A DNA stretch of 34,181 nt from Bacteroidales bacterium (GCA_017428285.1 JAFRRE010000175.1:1-34181); one strand, 5' to 3'; positions 1 through 8,896 are shown, counted from the first letter of the stretch. The notes: generated from the sequence alone by a model not told the origin. Program-made: numbers and translations.

Positions 1-504
1 CAAGACCTTGGCGACGGGAGCCAGGCAGGTGGTGGTGCAGGAGGCGTTGCTGACGCATTCGACCTCGTCGGTCAGGTCGTTGTTGTTCACGCCGACCACG
101 ACGGTGGCGTCGATGGTGTCCTTCGAGGGAGCCGAGAGGATGACCTTCTTGGCGCCGTTCTTCAAGTGGTCGCCATAGCCGCCCTTGCTGCTTTCCTTCG
201 AACGGAATACACCGGTCGACTCAACCACGACATCGGGAGTCTTGCCCCACTTGATGTTCAGCGGTGAGCGCTCGGCCGTGACGGGGATGCGCTGGCCGTT
301 GACGATGAGTGCGGTTTCGTCATATTCCACCGTGCCAGGGAACTTGCCCTGGGTGGAGTCGTATTTCAACAGGTGGGCCAGCACCTTGGTGCTCGTCAGG
401 TCGTTGACGCCCACGATTTCGAGATTAGGACGTTCGCAAATGATGCGGAACACGTTACGGCCAATGCGGCCGAAACCATTGATACCTACTTTAATCTTTT
501 CCAT
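1..504 (-). CDS. gap: Glyceraldehyde-3-phosphate dehydrogenase, N-terminal part (gene runs off the window start)
   Basis: The enzyme oxidises glyceraldehyde-3-phosphate to 1,3-bisphosphoglycerate with NAD(P)+ in glycolysis/gluconeogenesis, in the cytoplasm. The 168 visible codons begin MEKIKVGINGFGRIGRNVFR, the Rossmann NAD-binding start (GINGFGRIGR), and continue to the catalytic signature SNASCTTTCLAP, with the nucleophile Cys at about residue 156. The catalytic domain and C-terminus lie outside the window, before position 1. The start at 504 is fixed by the conserved N-terminus. A -7 element (CAAAATTA on the plus strand, 543-550) lies upstream and the next gene is transcribed divergently. 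Family identity is certain; the symbol follows the family. Confidence 0.97.
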   Translation of the reverse strand, partial: MEKIKVGINGFGRIGRNVFRIICERPNLEIVGVNDLTSTKVLAHLLKYDSTQGKFPGTVEYDETALIVNGQRIPVTAERSPLNIKWGKTPDVVVESTGVFRSKESSKGGYGDHLKNGAKKVILSAPSKDTIDATVVVGVNNNDLTDEVECVSNASCTTTCLAPVAKVL

Positions 505-542
505 TGTTATCTGGTTTAAATGTTCATTTTTTATCGAAGCGG

Positions 543-550
543 CAAAATTA
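543..550 (-). promoter_or_regulatory. Bacteroidota -7 promoter element for gap
   Basis: Read on the minus strand this is TAATTTTG, an exact match to TAnnTTTG, about 40 bases upstream of the gap start codon in the 107-bp divergent spacer. No clear -33 TTTG was identified. Confidence 0.6.
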
Positions 551-583
551 CGATTTTCGCAGGAATTTTCGTGCATTTTTCCT

Positions 584-591
584 TATTTTTG
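584..591 (+). promoter_or_regulatory. Bacteroidota -7 promoter element for the dikinase-like gene
   Basis: TATTTTTG matches TAnnTTTG exactly and lies 20 bases upstream of the ATG at 612, giving a very short leader. This supports the start at 612 rather than an upstream in-frame ATG at 504, which would lie upstream of this promoter. Confidence 0.6.
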
Positions 592-611
592 CAAACCTTA
601 TTGAATCGGAT

Positions 612-3600
612 ATGTCAGAAACCTTCAAATCACAAGCCCTAGCGGCCAATCTGGCTCAGACCAGATATAAAGATATCTTCATCCCTGAAGAACACCAACA
701 GTTTATTTCCCTGTCAGCCAAATATTTCGGCATCAACAAGCGAGCCAAGGAGTGCATCACCGAATACCATCACCCTCTCTCAAACCACACTTTTGTGACT
801 GAGGAGTTGCGCAAGATGCTCATGGACGACTTTTGGTTCTACACTCGCGAAGACATTCCTGCGGATGCCCTGCACATCCCATTGGAGATGATGCATAGCC
901 TGCTAAAACCAGAAGTGGCGCCTAAGTTACGGCTTAATATTATCATCACTTTGATGGAGTTTGCCAATAAGGTCATTTCAGAGTCACAAAAACATTCTGA
1001 TTTGATTACATTGGTTTTCAGTATTTTAAATAATGCTTTCGAAGGCAACAAAGACATCTATATCTTGGCCACAAAGCATGCCGGACGTTACCTTGACAAG
1101 GTGGCGCAAGATGAGCGATTCAATGTCCCAGCCTGTGATTTGCTTCGACGGATGCTCCAAGAAAACTACCGTTATTGGCAAGAGACTTCGCAGGTGGAAA
1201 ACTGGGTGGAAAGCAAGAAGTCGTTACTGAATGAGGAGGAAATCCAGACTGTTTGTAATGAAATCGGCAAACCCTATTTCAACCACCTGAATGCCGATTT
1301 GAATGCTGCCGACACTTGGGAGAAGCTGACGGAAATGCCTCATTTTGAACAGGTGGCCAAGCGCTTCACCGAGTCGGAGAAAGCCTTCCCTCATTTCATC
1401 ACCAAGTTCCATTATGTCTTTTTCTTGCTTCATTTGCCAGGCATGGAGAACCAGCGTGAACGCCTGATATGGAACATGGATCGCATGATGCGCGATGCTA
1501 TCGATGAGATGCCACAAGATGACCTGATTCCCTTCATTGACACGATTTTCGAGCTCGCCGAGGAACTGCGCGAGGACTATATGTCAGCAGTGCTCGATTT
1601 CCAGCTCACTTTAGGCCTGAAAATCATCGATGTCGACAAAACGGATCAAAAGGAGATTGTCAACTACTTTGAGAAGAAGCTCATTGCTTTCGGTTTTGTT
1701 ACCCCAGGCAATGTGTTTGTCGGCGAGGACTGGCAACTTTCTGTGGATGAGAACCATATAAAGAACATTCGCGTGTGGCTCGAACTCATCGAACACGCCA
1801 CTATGCCGATGGACAAGCTGCTTTCCGCCTTAATCGTCAACCTCAAACTGGGCGGTATTTTCCTGAGCGACACTGACCTTTTCCAACGCGAAATCACCAA
1901 GATTCTGAACTCCAACATCACACCTTATTATAAGAAGGTAAAGCAATTGACGCGTATCTTCCCCGTTTATTTCAATGAAATCGGTGCCGAAGGCGAAATC
2001 CGTAACGTGACCACCAATATGGATGAAATCTCGGGACGTCAGGACCAATTGGTGCATTTCCTCCGCAAGCAGGTGCATACCGAGAGCAACAACACACTTA
2101 TTGCCTTGACCTTTGATGTGTTCAAGTTTTGGAGCGACGGTAACCTTGAGCCGCTGAAGCCCATCCTGCCCAACAACGTCTTTGACAGTATTGATATAGG
2201 AAGCACTTGGTTTGTGCCTATCCATAACCTCGTGCAGACCATGTGCGAAATTTCGTGCCTCAATCCTGAAGATGTGCTGATGCTTTCTCGTGATGATTAC
2301 GAAAGCCTCATCGGCTCTGCCGCTCGCCGCCTTGAATTGGAGGATGACTTGTATCAGCGTGAGCGCGCCCGACTGATGGACATACGTGACCTGTATGCTT
2401 ATTTGCGTGAGAAATACAGCTTCGAGTCGGTCAACATTTTCAGCTCCTTGCGCAGCTTCCCCTTCATCCCCGATGAGGAGATTGACGAGTTCGAAAAGGT
2501 CTACAAGGCCAAGGATTTCGGCAAGTCGTTGACAATGATTTACGCCTTCATGGACAAACTCAAGACTGTGATTTTCAATCCTGAGCAGAGTGAAGGATGG
2601 GAAAACATCTACCACAAGCGTCACATTGCTATCGGCATTCCTTCGATGTACGGCACCTACCGCGAGAACAAGTTTGAGGCCATGGGCTTGACTTTCCGCT
2701 TGGAGCGCGTCGCTACCCAACTGATGGAAAAAGTTGTTCAAAGCATCAACCTAGACTATATCTCGGAACGCACCCTGAATCAGATCTATAGGATCCTTGA
2801 ATACTTCCGCGAGGGCCTTGAACTTGACGGCATCACCAACCAAAGCTTCAACTCCAAGCTCGACATGTTGCGCTACAGCTTAACCTCGCGAAGCTTCTCT
2901 TTCGGTCAGTATATCAACATCTTCCAGTTCATCGCCGAGGATGTGCGTCGCATCATCATCAAGTACTTCCTGAAGTCGTACGAATACCCGCTAAAGATTG
3001 TCATTCCGCAGCTTTTCGACCCCGAAGGGAAACTCAACGAGCGTGAGACTGCTGCTTTGGTCAACACTAAGTCGGAGGAATTCCACCGTGACCTGCTTTC
3101 CGATGCCTTCCTGATGCAGCCTTTGGACAACTTCATCGGTCGTATCCTCAACTCATTGCACACCATGGAAGCCACCCTCGACCCGAAGCTCATCAGTGAT
3201 ATCATGACCTACAACTCTGAGATGCTGGTCAGTCCATTCTGGGAAAGGACTCCCAAGATGGACAACCAAGTCTTCATCGGAAACAAAGCTAATAACCTGA
3301 AGAACTTGTATTTGCATGGTATGCCAGTGCCTCCGGGCTTCGTCATCACCACGGAGACTTTCCGTCGCAATGAGACCATCAATACGATTCCCGAACTGCG
3401 CACAGAGATTCACGGCATGATCCGGAAGCACATTGAAGAGCTGGAAAGCATCTCGGGTCGCAAATTTGGCGCTCCTGAGAATCCTTTGCTGGTTTCGGTG
3501 CGCTCGGGTACGGCCATCTCTATGCCAGGTGCAATGGACACCTTCTTGAATGTGGGTTTGAACGATGAAATCACTGAAGCTATTGCCCAAGATGAAAGCG

Positions 3601-4754
3601 TAGCTTGGGCGGTGTGGGATTCCTACCGTCGCTTCTTGCAGAGTTGGGGCATGGCCAAAGGTATCGAACGTGATGTCTTTGATGATGAAATCAACGCATT
3701 CAAGCAGAAAACCAACGTGAAGATGAAGGCTGATTTCAGTATCGGGCAGATGCGTGAAGTGGCGCAATCCTACAAACGCATCCTTGATGATCATGGCATT
3801 GTCTTCGAGCAAGACTCGTTCAAGCAATTGATTGAATGCGTGAATATGGTCATCGAATCATGGAATTCGGAGCGCGCTTTGGCTTATCGCCGTCATTTGG
3901 GTATTTCCGAGAATTGGGGTACCGCTGTCATCGTTCAGCAGATGATTTTCGGTAACCGTAGCGAGACCTCTGGATCAGGTGTGGTGTTTACGCAGAATCC
4001 GCATCGTGAGCGTCCTGGTGTTCATCTTTATGGCGACTTCACCATGCGCAGTCAGGGCGAAGATATCGTGGGAGGATTGGTCAAACCGCTCCCGATTGGC
4101 GAGACCCAGCGTATAGCCGCCAAACTTGAAGGGCCTTCCATGCAGACCCTGCTGCCCGACATGTACAAGAAAATTTTTTCCATTGCCGTTGAACTCACGG
4201 AAAATCTAGGCTATAGTCCGCAAGAAATGGAATTCACCTTTGAGTCAGACCAACCTGAGGACTTCCATATCCTGCAAATCCGCGACCAAGATCTTAAGGC
4301 GGAGGAGGAAAAGATTGCTTTCGTGCAGTCGCCTGAAGAAATGAAACAGTTGGGTCACGGCATGGGAATCGGGGGTGGTGCCATGAACGGTTTGGCAGCT
4401 TTCAATGCAGATCAAATCAAGTTGTTGCGCGAAAAACACCCCGACAGCGATGTCATTTTGGTTCGTCCTGATACCGTTCCTCAAGACATCGGCATGATTT
4501 TCGATTGCGACGGCTTGCTGACGGCTCGTGGCGGTGCCACTTCGCATGCGGCCGTTACAGCTGTCCGTCTCGGTAAGGTGTGTGTGGTCAGTTGTGATGG
4601 TCTTGAAGTCGATGTTGACGACGAGTTCGGCCAGCTCAATGGTCATCTGCTCAAGATGGGCGACGAAATCGCCATTGACGGCAACCTTGGCATCGTCTAT
4701 CTAGGCCATTACCGGACTGAAAAGATGAAAGTAGGGAAAGGATACAGGTATTAG
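612..4754 (+). CDS. Large PEP-synthase/PPDK-like dikinase with ATP-grasp and phospho-His domains but no PEP/pyruvate barrel
   Basis: Predicted cytoplasmic protein of 1380 residues. Residues 1 to about 880 are a mostly helical region in which I recognise no domain. From about residue 887 (IGNKANNLKNL, then MPVPPGFVITT) the sequence follows the PPDK_N nucleotide-binding domain, including SVRSGTAISMPGAMDTFLNVG and SGVVFTQNPHRERPG. Near the C-terminus is the swivelling phospho-His motif GGATSHAAV, with the phosphorylatable His at about residue 1312. The protein ends about 70 residues later, so the PEP/pyruvate-binding TIM barrel of true PPDK or PEP synthase is absent. ATP-dependent autophosphorylation of the His is therefore expected, but the final acceptor is unknown. 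ATG 612 is preferred over 504 because the extension is unlike the family and upstream of the promoter. It is often annotated simply as PEP/pyruvate-binding protein. Confidence 0.85.
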   Translation: MSETFKSQALAANLAQTRYKDIFIPEEHQQFISLSAKYFGINKRAKECITEYHHPLSNHTFVTEELRKMLMDDFWFYTREDIPADALHIPLEMMHSLLKPEVAPKLRLNIIITLMEFANKVISESQKHSDLITLVFSILNNAFEGNKDIYILATKHAGRYLDKVAQDERFNVPACDLLRRMLQENYRYWQETSQVENWVESKKSLLNEEEIQTVCNEIGKPYFNHLNADLNAADTWEKLTEMPHFEQVAKRFTESEKAFPHFITKFHYVFFLLHLPGMENQRERLIWNMDRMMRDAIDEMPQDDLIPFIDTIFELAEELREDYMSAVLDFQLTLGLKIIDVDKTDQKEIVNYFEKKLIAFGFVTPGNVFVGEDWQLSVDENHIKNIRVWLELIEHATMPMDKLLSALIVNLKLGGIFLSDTDLFQREITKILNSNITPYYKKVKQLTRIFPVYFNEIGAEGEIRNVTTNMDEISGRQDQLVHFLRKQVHTESNNTLIALTFDVFKFWSDGNLEPLKPILPNNVFDSIDIGSTWFVPIHNLVQTMCEISCLNPEDVLMLSRDDYESLIGSAARRLELEDDLYQRERARLMDIRDLYAYLREKYSFESVNIFSSLRSFPFIPDEEIDEFEKVYKAKDFGKSLTMIYAFMDKLKTVIFNPEQSEGWENIYHKRHIAIGIPSMYGTYRENKFEAMGLTFRLERVATQLMEKVVQSINLDYISERTLNQIYRILEYFREGLELDGITNQSFNSKLDMLRYSLTSRSFSFGQYINIFQFIAEDVRRIIIKYFLKSYEYPLKIVIPQLFDPEGKLNERETAALVNTKSEEFHRDLLSDAFLMQPLDNFIGRILNSLHTMEATLDPKLISDIMTYNSEMLVSPFWERTPKMDNQVFIGNKANNLKNLYLHGMPVPPGFVITTETFRRNETINTIPELRTEIHGMIRKHIEELESISGRKFGAPENPLLVSVRSGTAISMPGAMDTFLNVGLNDEITEAIAQDESVAWAVWDSYRRFLQSWGMAKGIERDVFDDEINAFKQKTNVKMKADFSIGQMREVAQSYKRILDDHGIVFEQDSFKQLIECVNMVIESWNSERALAYRRHLGISENWGTAVIVQQMIFGNRSETSGSGVVFTQNPHRERPGVHLYGDFTMRSQGEDIVGGLVKPLPIGETQRIAAKLEGPSMQTLLPDMYKKIFSIAVELTENLGYSPQEMEFTFESDQPEDFHILQIRDQDLKAEEEKIAFVQSPEEMKQLGHGMGIGGGAMNGLAAFNADQIKLLREKHPDSDVILVRPDTVPQDIGMIFDCDGLLTARGGATSHAAVTAVRLGKVCVVSCDGLEVDVDDEFGQLNGHLLKMGDEIAIDGNLGIVYLGHYRTEKMKVGKGYRY

Positions 4755-4775
4755 TTTAGAGTTTAGGGTTTAGAG
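4755..4775 (+). repeat. GTTTAGA heptad repeat directly after a stop codon
   Basis: Three consecutive heptads (TTTAGAG, TTTAGGG, TTTAGAG) begin immediately after the TAG stop of the dikinase-like gene. The same heptad, in the same orientation relative to the upstream gene, follows the stop codon of the Fur-family gene at 30654-30677. Confidence 0.7.
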
Positions 4776-4782
4776 ATTATAC

Positions 4783-4822
4783 AAAACCAGCGTCCGGAAG
4801 GCCCGAACGCTGGTTTATTTTT
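4783..4822. terminator. Bidirectional intrinsic terminator between convergent genes
   Basis: AAACCAGCGT (4784-4793) and ACGCTGGTTT (4807-4816) form a perfect 10-bp stem with a 13-base loop. It is followed by ATTTTTG on the plus strand and preceded by an A-run that serves as a T-run on the minus strand. It sits between the dikinase-like gene and the convergent DUF2723 gene. Confidence 0.85.
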
Positions 4823-4838
4823 GCAACTTGATGAGACT

Positions 4839-7800
4839 TTATTCATAGAATAAATCGAAGTACTGCATCATGCGGTCGGAAATGTCTTGAGACAATTCGT
4901 TGCGCTCGTATTTTTTGGCCACGTCGACGAAGTGCTTCAACAAGCTCATGCCTTCGTCAATGTCTTCTTCAAAGTACTTCTTGAATTTGGGCTTCATCTT
5001 GCCATAGTACTGTATCTTGTCGCAGTAGTTGTTGGCAAGAGTCATGAGGTAGGCATCACCTTTTTCAGTGGCTCCGCAGATGTAATACATCTCGGGGAAC
5101 TGGTAGGTGTGGATTTCAGCCGGGAATTTCTCATTGGGGAAGAACTCCTGGAATTTGTCCATCACGATGACGGCAGAGTCGAATTGGTCGTGGTTGACCA
5201 AGGCTTGCGCTAAGCGTGAGTAGGCCAATTGGGCATAGCTCATGTTGCGCACGCTCTCGCGGTCGGGCACCACGCCTTCTTGATTCATGCTACCCCAATT
5301 GACAATGCCTTCGTTGGCCTTAGTGACCAACAGATCATAGCTTCCTTCGCGGTAAACCCCGCCGTAGCGTTTGAGGTAATCTTCGGCCTCAACGGGGATG
5401 AAACGATAGGCTAAGCCTTCCATGTGGAGGTACTTGTCGATGCCAAGCACCTTCGACATGTCGCTGAACGAGGTGAAGTAAACGGGACGCTCCCAGTTGT
5501 TGGTGGCCATGAAATCCAAAAGCATGATGGCGTTCTTGTAGAGGTAGTTGTCCTTGATTTCCCAAGTGATTTCGTCCACGATTTGGTCTTTCATGCTCTC
5601 TGGAACGATACCGTTGCGTAGGCAAGCCTCCTTGTCGACGGTAAGTTTCACGTTACGGCAGGGCACATAGTTGTAGGAATTACCCATGTAACGTTTCACA
5701 GCCTTGGGGTTGTGGAGGAAGTCGATGACCTGTTTCAGCTCCACCTGCTTGCCCTTGAAGTAGTCTTCTTCTTCAATAGGAACGGATTCGTTGATGCCGT
5801 TATCATATTCCTTTTGGGTCAAGGTGAGCGGAAGCTTCTCGGACTCATATACCTTGCGGCCCATCTGGTGGACATACCAATAACCGCTCGAAAGCATGTA
5901 GTTGCACACGCGCACGTCGGTGCGGAAACCCTCAACCTCTTGCACGTACCATAAGGGGAAGGTGTCGTTGTCGCCACGGGTGAAGATGACCGAGTTGGGC
6001 GGTAGTTGGGCTAAATAGTTTCGCGCCCAGTCGCGGGCCGAGGTCTTGCCTGAACGGTTGTGCTCTTCCCATCCGTTGGCAGCGAGTACGCAAGGCACGG
6101 CGAGGAAGCAAACCAAGCCGACTGCCACGGTGGTAATCATGGTGTTTTTCTTGACCAGCTTGCCAATCCAATCAATGAGGGCAATGACACCGAAACCGAT
6201 CCAGATGGCAAAGGCATAGAACGAACCAGCATAACTATAATCGCGTTCACGGGGTTGGTTGGGCGTTTGGTTCAGATAGATGATGATGGCTAAACCTGTC
6301 ATAAAGAAGAGCAGGAAAATGATCCAGCTCTGTTTCCAGTCCTTGCTGAGCAGCCAGAACAAGCCGATGAGACCCAGAATGAGCGGTAGGAAATAATAGG
6401 TTGTGCGACCAGGATTCTGCAAGCAGTCAGGGATATCGGTCTGGTCGCCAAGCCTTGCGTTATCGATGAAGTTGATGCCGCTGAGCCAGTTGCCATGGCT
6501 GAGTTCACCTTGGCTTTCGATGTCGTTCTGACGGCCAACGAAGTTCCACATGAAGTAACGCCAATACATCCAATTGCACTGGTAATCAATGAAGAACTTC
6601 AAGTTTTGCCCGAAAGTGGGTTTGCTCACATTAACCATCTCGCCACGGTAGTTCCGCACTTGCACGGTGTTGCCTGTGACCACACCGTTTTCATTCTTTC
6701 GGTAGGTATCATACATCTCTGAGTGCGAGCCTCTTTGCGTGCTCCACATGCGGGGGAACAAAGTCTTCAGCTCGTCAGGATATTCCGGCAGACTGTGTTT
6801 GTTATCGTCGGTGATGACGTATTTGCCTTGCTCTTTGTCCTTGACATAGATGGGATTGCCGTCCTTAAGGCCAGAGACGGGCGCGTTGTAGTAAGGGCCA
6901 TAAAGCAAAGGCCAACTTCCGTATTGGTCACGGTTGATATAGGACAGCATCGAAAGGGCTTCCTTAGGCTCGTTTTCGTTGATAGGCGTATTGGTATTGG
7001 CACGGATAATCAGCATGAAGAACGAAGAGTAGCCGATGAGGATAAACATGAGGGAGAGAATGGCGGTGTTGACAATAACGTGTCCTTTTTTCTTGGATAG
7101 CCAAAGTCCCCAGATGATGAGGCCGGTGATGACGGCAAAGAAGACGATGGCACCCATATTAAATGGTGCGCCAAGCGAGTTCACGAAGAAAAGCTCTGTC
7201 TTGCCAGCCAAGTTGATGACTTGGGGCACGAGGAACATGTTGAGGAACCACAACAGGACCAATGAAACCAGGCCGCACAAGACAAAGCCTCCGAACGAGG
7301 TCTTTTGCCACTTTTTGAAATAAACCACATACACGAAGGCTGGGACACACAACAAGTTGAGCAGGTGGACACCGATGGAGAGGCCGATAAGGAAGGCAAT
7401 GAAGATGATCCAACGCATACTCTTCGGATCGTCGGCCACTTGTTCCCATTTCAAGATAGCCCAGAAGGTGACGGCGGTGAAGAACGACGACATGGCGTAG
7501 ACTTCGCCCTCCACAGCGTTGAACCAGAACGACTCGGTGAAGGTGTAGGCCACTGCGCCGACGATGCCAGCCAGCAGCACACCTATTTTATTTACCCAAG
7601 GTGCGTCTTCGCCTTCTTTCATCCACACTTTACGGGCCATCATGGTGATGGTCCAGAAGAGGAAGACAATGGTGAGACCACTACAGATGGCCGACATCAC
7701 ATTGACCATCATGGCCACTTTGGTGACGTCGCCGCCTGCAAAGAGCGTGAAGAAACGTCCAATCATCTGGAACAAAGGTGCCCCGGGCGGGTGACCCACT

Positions 7801-7937
7801 TGTAGTTTGTAAGCTGTTGAAATGTACTCGCCGCAGTCCCACCAGCTGACAGTAGGCTCAAGCGTTAGAAAATACACGACGGTGGCGATGATACCTGTCA
7901 ACCATCCTGTAATGCTGTTTAACCTTTTGAAAGTCAT
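4839..7937 (-). CDS. DUF2723 family multi-pass membrane protein (GT-C type glycosyltransferase-like)
   Basis: Inner-membrane protein of 1032 residues. The N-terminal half carries about a dozen hydrophobic segments; the C-terminal half is mostly soluble. The family signature is at the start: LEPTVSWWDCGEYI, with Asp34 and Glu37 just after the first membrane segment, then QVGHPPGAPLF. An acidic residue in the first extracytoplasmic loop is typical of GT-C glycosyltransferases. DUF2723 is, as far as I recall, the family that includes human TMEM260, an O-mannosyltransferase (CAZy GT117), so a lipid-linked sugar donor and a periplasmic protein acceptor are plausible but not shown here. The soluble C-terminal part resembles helical repeats. 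A -7 element lies at 7994-8001. It is a single gene, convergent with the dikinase-like gene. Confidence 0.88.
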   Translation of the reverse strand: MTFKRLNSITGWLTGIIATVVYFLTLEPTVSWWDCGEYISTAYKLQVGHPPGAPLFQMIGRFFTLFAGGDVTKVAMMVNVMSAICSGLTIVFLFWTITMMARKVWMKEGEDAPWVNKIGVLLAGIVGAVAYTFTESFWFNAVEGEVYAMSSFFTAVTFWAILKWEQVADDPKSMRWIIFIAFLIGLSIGVHLLNLLCVPAFVYVVYFKKWQKTSFGGFVLCGLVSLVLLWFLNMFLVPQVINLAGKTELFFVNSLGAPFNMGAIVFFAVITGLIIWGLWLSKKKGHVIVNTAILSLMFILIGYSSFFMLIIRANTNTPINENEPKEALSMLSYINRDQYGSWPLLYGPYYNAPVSGLKDGNPIYVKDKEQGKYVITDDNKHSLPEYPDELKTLFPRMWSTQRGSHSEMYDTYRKNENGVVTGNTVQVRNYRGEMVNVSKPTFGQNLKFFIDYQCNWMYWRYFMWNFVGRQNDIESQGELSHGNWLSGINFIDNARLGDQTDIPDCLQNPGRTTYYFLPLILGLIGLFWLLSKDWKQSWIIFLLFFMTGLAIIIYLNQTPNQPRERDYSYAGSFYAFAIWIGFGVIALIDWIGKLVKKNTMITTVAVGLVCFLAVPCVLAANGWEEHNRSGKTSARDWARNYLAQLPPNSVIFTRGDNDTFPLWYVQEVEGFRTDVRVCNYMLSSGYWYVHQMGRKVYESEKLPLTLTQKEYDNGINESVPIEEEDYFKGKQVELKQVIDFLHNPKAVKRYMGNSYNYVPCRNVKLTVDKEACLRNGIVPESMKDQIVDEITWEIKDNYLYKNAIMLLDFMATNNWERPVYFTSFSDMSKVLGIDKYLHMEGLAYRFIPVEAEDYLKRYGGVYREGSYDLLVTKANEGIVNWGSMNQEGVVPDRESVRNMSYAQLAYSRLAQALVNHDQFDSAVIVMDKFQEFFPNEKFPAEIHTYQFPEMYYICGATEKGDAYLMTLANNYCDKIQYYGKMKPKFKKYFEEDIDEGMSLLKHFVDVAKKYERNELSQDISDRMMQYFDLFYE

Positions 7938-7993
7938 AATGATATAAGAACAATTTATTGATTATCGACTCATAAATGGCTTCTGCCAAACGG

Positions 7994-8001
7994 CAAAGAT
8001 A
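7994..8001 (-). promoter_or_regulatory. Bacteroidota -7 promoter element for the DUF2723 gene
   Basis: Minus-strand TATCTTTG matches TAnnTTTG exactly and lies about 57 bases upstream of the start codon at 7937, giving a short untranslated leader. Confidence 0.6.
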
Positions 8002-8123
8002 GGGATTTTTGGTTTACCAAAGCTTGGAAAAGGAAAAATCATATCCAAAACGCTGGAGAGCAAAAAGTATTGCTTTTTTCGAAAAAAAATGAAAAAAACG
8101 CTTGCGCGTAACGAAATTAGTTG

Positions 8124-8131
8124 TACTTTTG
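8124..8131 (+). promoter_or_regulatory. Bacteroidota promoter for tRNA-Gln
   Basis: TACTTTTG matches the -7 consensus TAnnTTTG. A TTG at 8102-8104 sits 19 bases upstream in the -33 position. Transcription would begin around 8138, about 17 bases before the mature tRNA. Confidence 0.65.
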
Positions 8132-8154
8132 CAGCCGCATTCGGGAACGAATGA

Positions 8155-8225
8155 TGTCGAGTGGTGTAATGGCAGCACTGCAGATTTTGGTTCTGCCTGT
8201 CAAGGTTCGAATCCTTGCTCGACAA
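8155..8225 (+). tRNA. tRNA-Gln, anticodon TTG
   Basis: A complete cloverleaf can be drawn. The acceptor stem is TGTCGAG (8155-8161) with CTCGACA (8218-8224). The anticodon stem GCAGA/TCTGC encloses the loop TTTTGGT, giving anticodon TTG, which reads CAA (and CAG by wobble). The T arm is CAAGG-TTCGAAT-CCTTG. CCA is not encoded. The first base is T and the discriminator A, as is usual for glutamine tRNAs. It has its own promoter and a terminator 18 bases downstream. Confidence 0.95.
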
Positions 8226-8243
8226 CTTGAGGTGGAAGAAAAG

Positions 8244-8272
8244 ACCTGCTACTTTGAGTAACAGGTTTTTTT
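8244..8272 (+). terminator. Intrinsic terminator after tRNA-Gln
   Basis: ACCTG (8244-8248) and CAGGT (8262-8266) pair, extended inward by TACT/AGTA after one mismatch, with a TTG loop and a run of seven T. It separates the tRNA unit from rimP-nusA-infB. Confidence 0.8.
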
Positions 8273-8286
8273 ATTGTTAAAGCAAA

Positions 8287-8310
8287 GGTCCCTGAGCTTG
8301 TCGAAGGGCC
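8287..8310 (+). repeat. Interspersed palindromic repeat, copy 1 (CCTGAGCTTGTCGAAGG type)
   Basis: The core CCCTGAGCTTGTCGAAGGG lies between the tRNA terminator and rimP. Copies 2 (8789-8812, inverted) and 3 (8825-8850, direct) flank the other side of rimP. The same core is known as a very common intergenic repeat in unrelated bacterial genomes. Confidence 0.85.
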
Positions 8311-8332
8311 GATATAAACGATTGAAGTTAAA

Positions 8333-8785
8333 ATGATTAACAAAGAACAAGTAGCAACCCTCTGCGAAGAAGCCCTCGCCAACACCGACCGCTTCCTTGT
8401 GGAAGTGAAGGTGAAGCCCAACAACGTAATTGAGGTCTATGTGGATTCCGATACGGCCGTCAACATCGACCATTGCGTCGAATTGAGCCGCTACATCAAC
8501 GAGAGACTTGACCGCGACGTGGAAGACTACGAGTTGAGTGTGCTTTCCTGGGGCCTTTCGGGTGCCTTGAAGATGGATCGCCAACTGCAGAAATATGTGG
8601 GCAAGGATGTGGAAGTGAAGACAAAAGAGACGGGTAAGATGCAGGGCAAGTTGGTGAGCTTCGATGTCGAGAAGGTGGAGTTTGCCCCTGCACCCAAGAA
8701 AGCCTCAAAAAAGAAACCTGTGGAGGAAGCTAACCTGTTCTTTGAACGCAATAAAGTGGAAATCAAACCCGCAATAATCTTTTAG
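8333..8785 (+). CDS. rimP: Ribosome maturation factor RimP
   Basis: Cytoplasmic 150-residue protein that assists 30S subunit assembly. It has the two-domain RimP pattern: an N-terminal alpha/beta domain (FLVEVKVKPNNVIEVYVDSD, then CVELSRYINERLD and YELSVLSWGLSGAL) and a C-terminal SH3-like barrel (YVGKDVEVKTKETGKMQGKL). Family members often have the motif V-[DE]-S-PG near the domain junction; here it is VLSWGLSG. A short Lys-rich insert (about residues 123-130) and a tail follow. It is first in the conserved order rimP-nusA-infB, and the identity rests on both the sequence and this order. No separate promoter of the usual type was found in front of it. Confidence 0.95.
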   Translation: MINKEQVATLCEEALANTDRFLVEVKVKPNNVIEVYVDSDTAVNIDHCVELSRYINERLDRDVEDYELSVLSWGLSGALKMDRQLQKYVGKDVEVKTKETGKMQGKLVSFDVEKVEFAPAPKKASKKKPVEEANLFFERNKVEIKPAIIF

Positions 8786-8788
8786 GAC

Positions 8789-8850
8789 GGCCCTTCGACG
8801 AGCTCAGGGACCTGCAAAAGCTAAGGGTGCCTGAGCCTGTCGAAGGCCCC
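8789..8850. repeat. Inverted pair of the CCTGAGCTTGTCGAAGG repeat between rimP and nusA
   Basis: Copy 2 (8789-8812) has the core CCCTTCGACGAGCTCAGGG; copy 3 (8825-8850) has GCCTGAGCCTGTCGAAGGC. Being inverted and 12 bases apart, they can fold into a long hairpin with an arm of about 20 bp in the rimP-nusA message. No T-run follows, so this is more likely a mobile-repeat insertion or a processing/stability element than a terminator. Confidence 0.8.
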
Positions 8851-8896
8851 GAACCAACAGTTCAACGATTAAACAATAAACAATCAACATACAAAA

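Noticed and set aside
504..611. Upstream in-frame extension of the dikinase-like gene to ATG 504
   Set aside because: It overlaps the gap start on the other strand, lies upstream of the -7 element at 584-591 and encodes an unconserved Phe/Lys-rich stretch.
1830..2741. Long minus-strand frame opposite the dikinase-like gene (303 codons)
   Set aside because: It is a shadow of the plus-strand codons; no family resemblance, no promoter and no leader.
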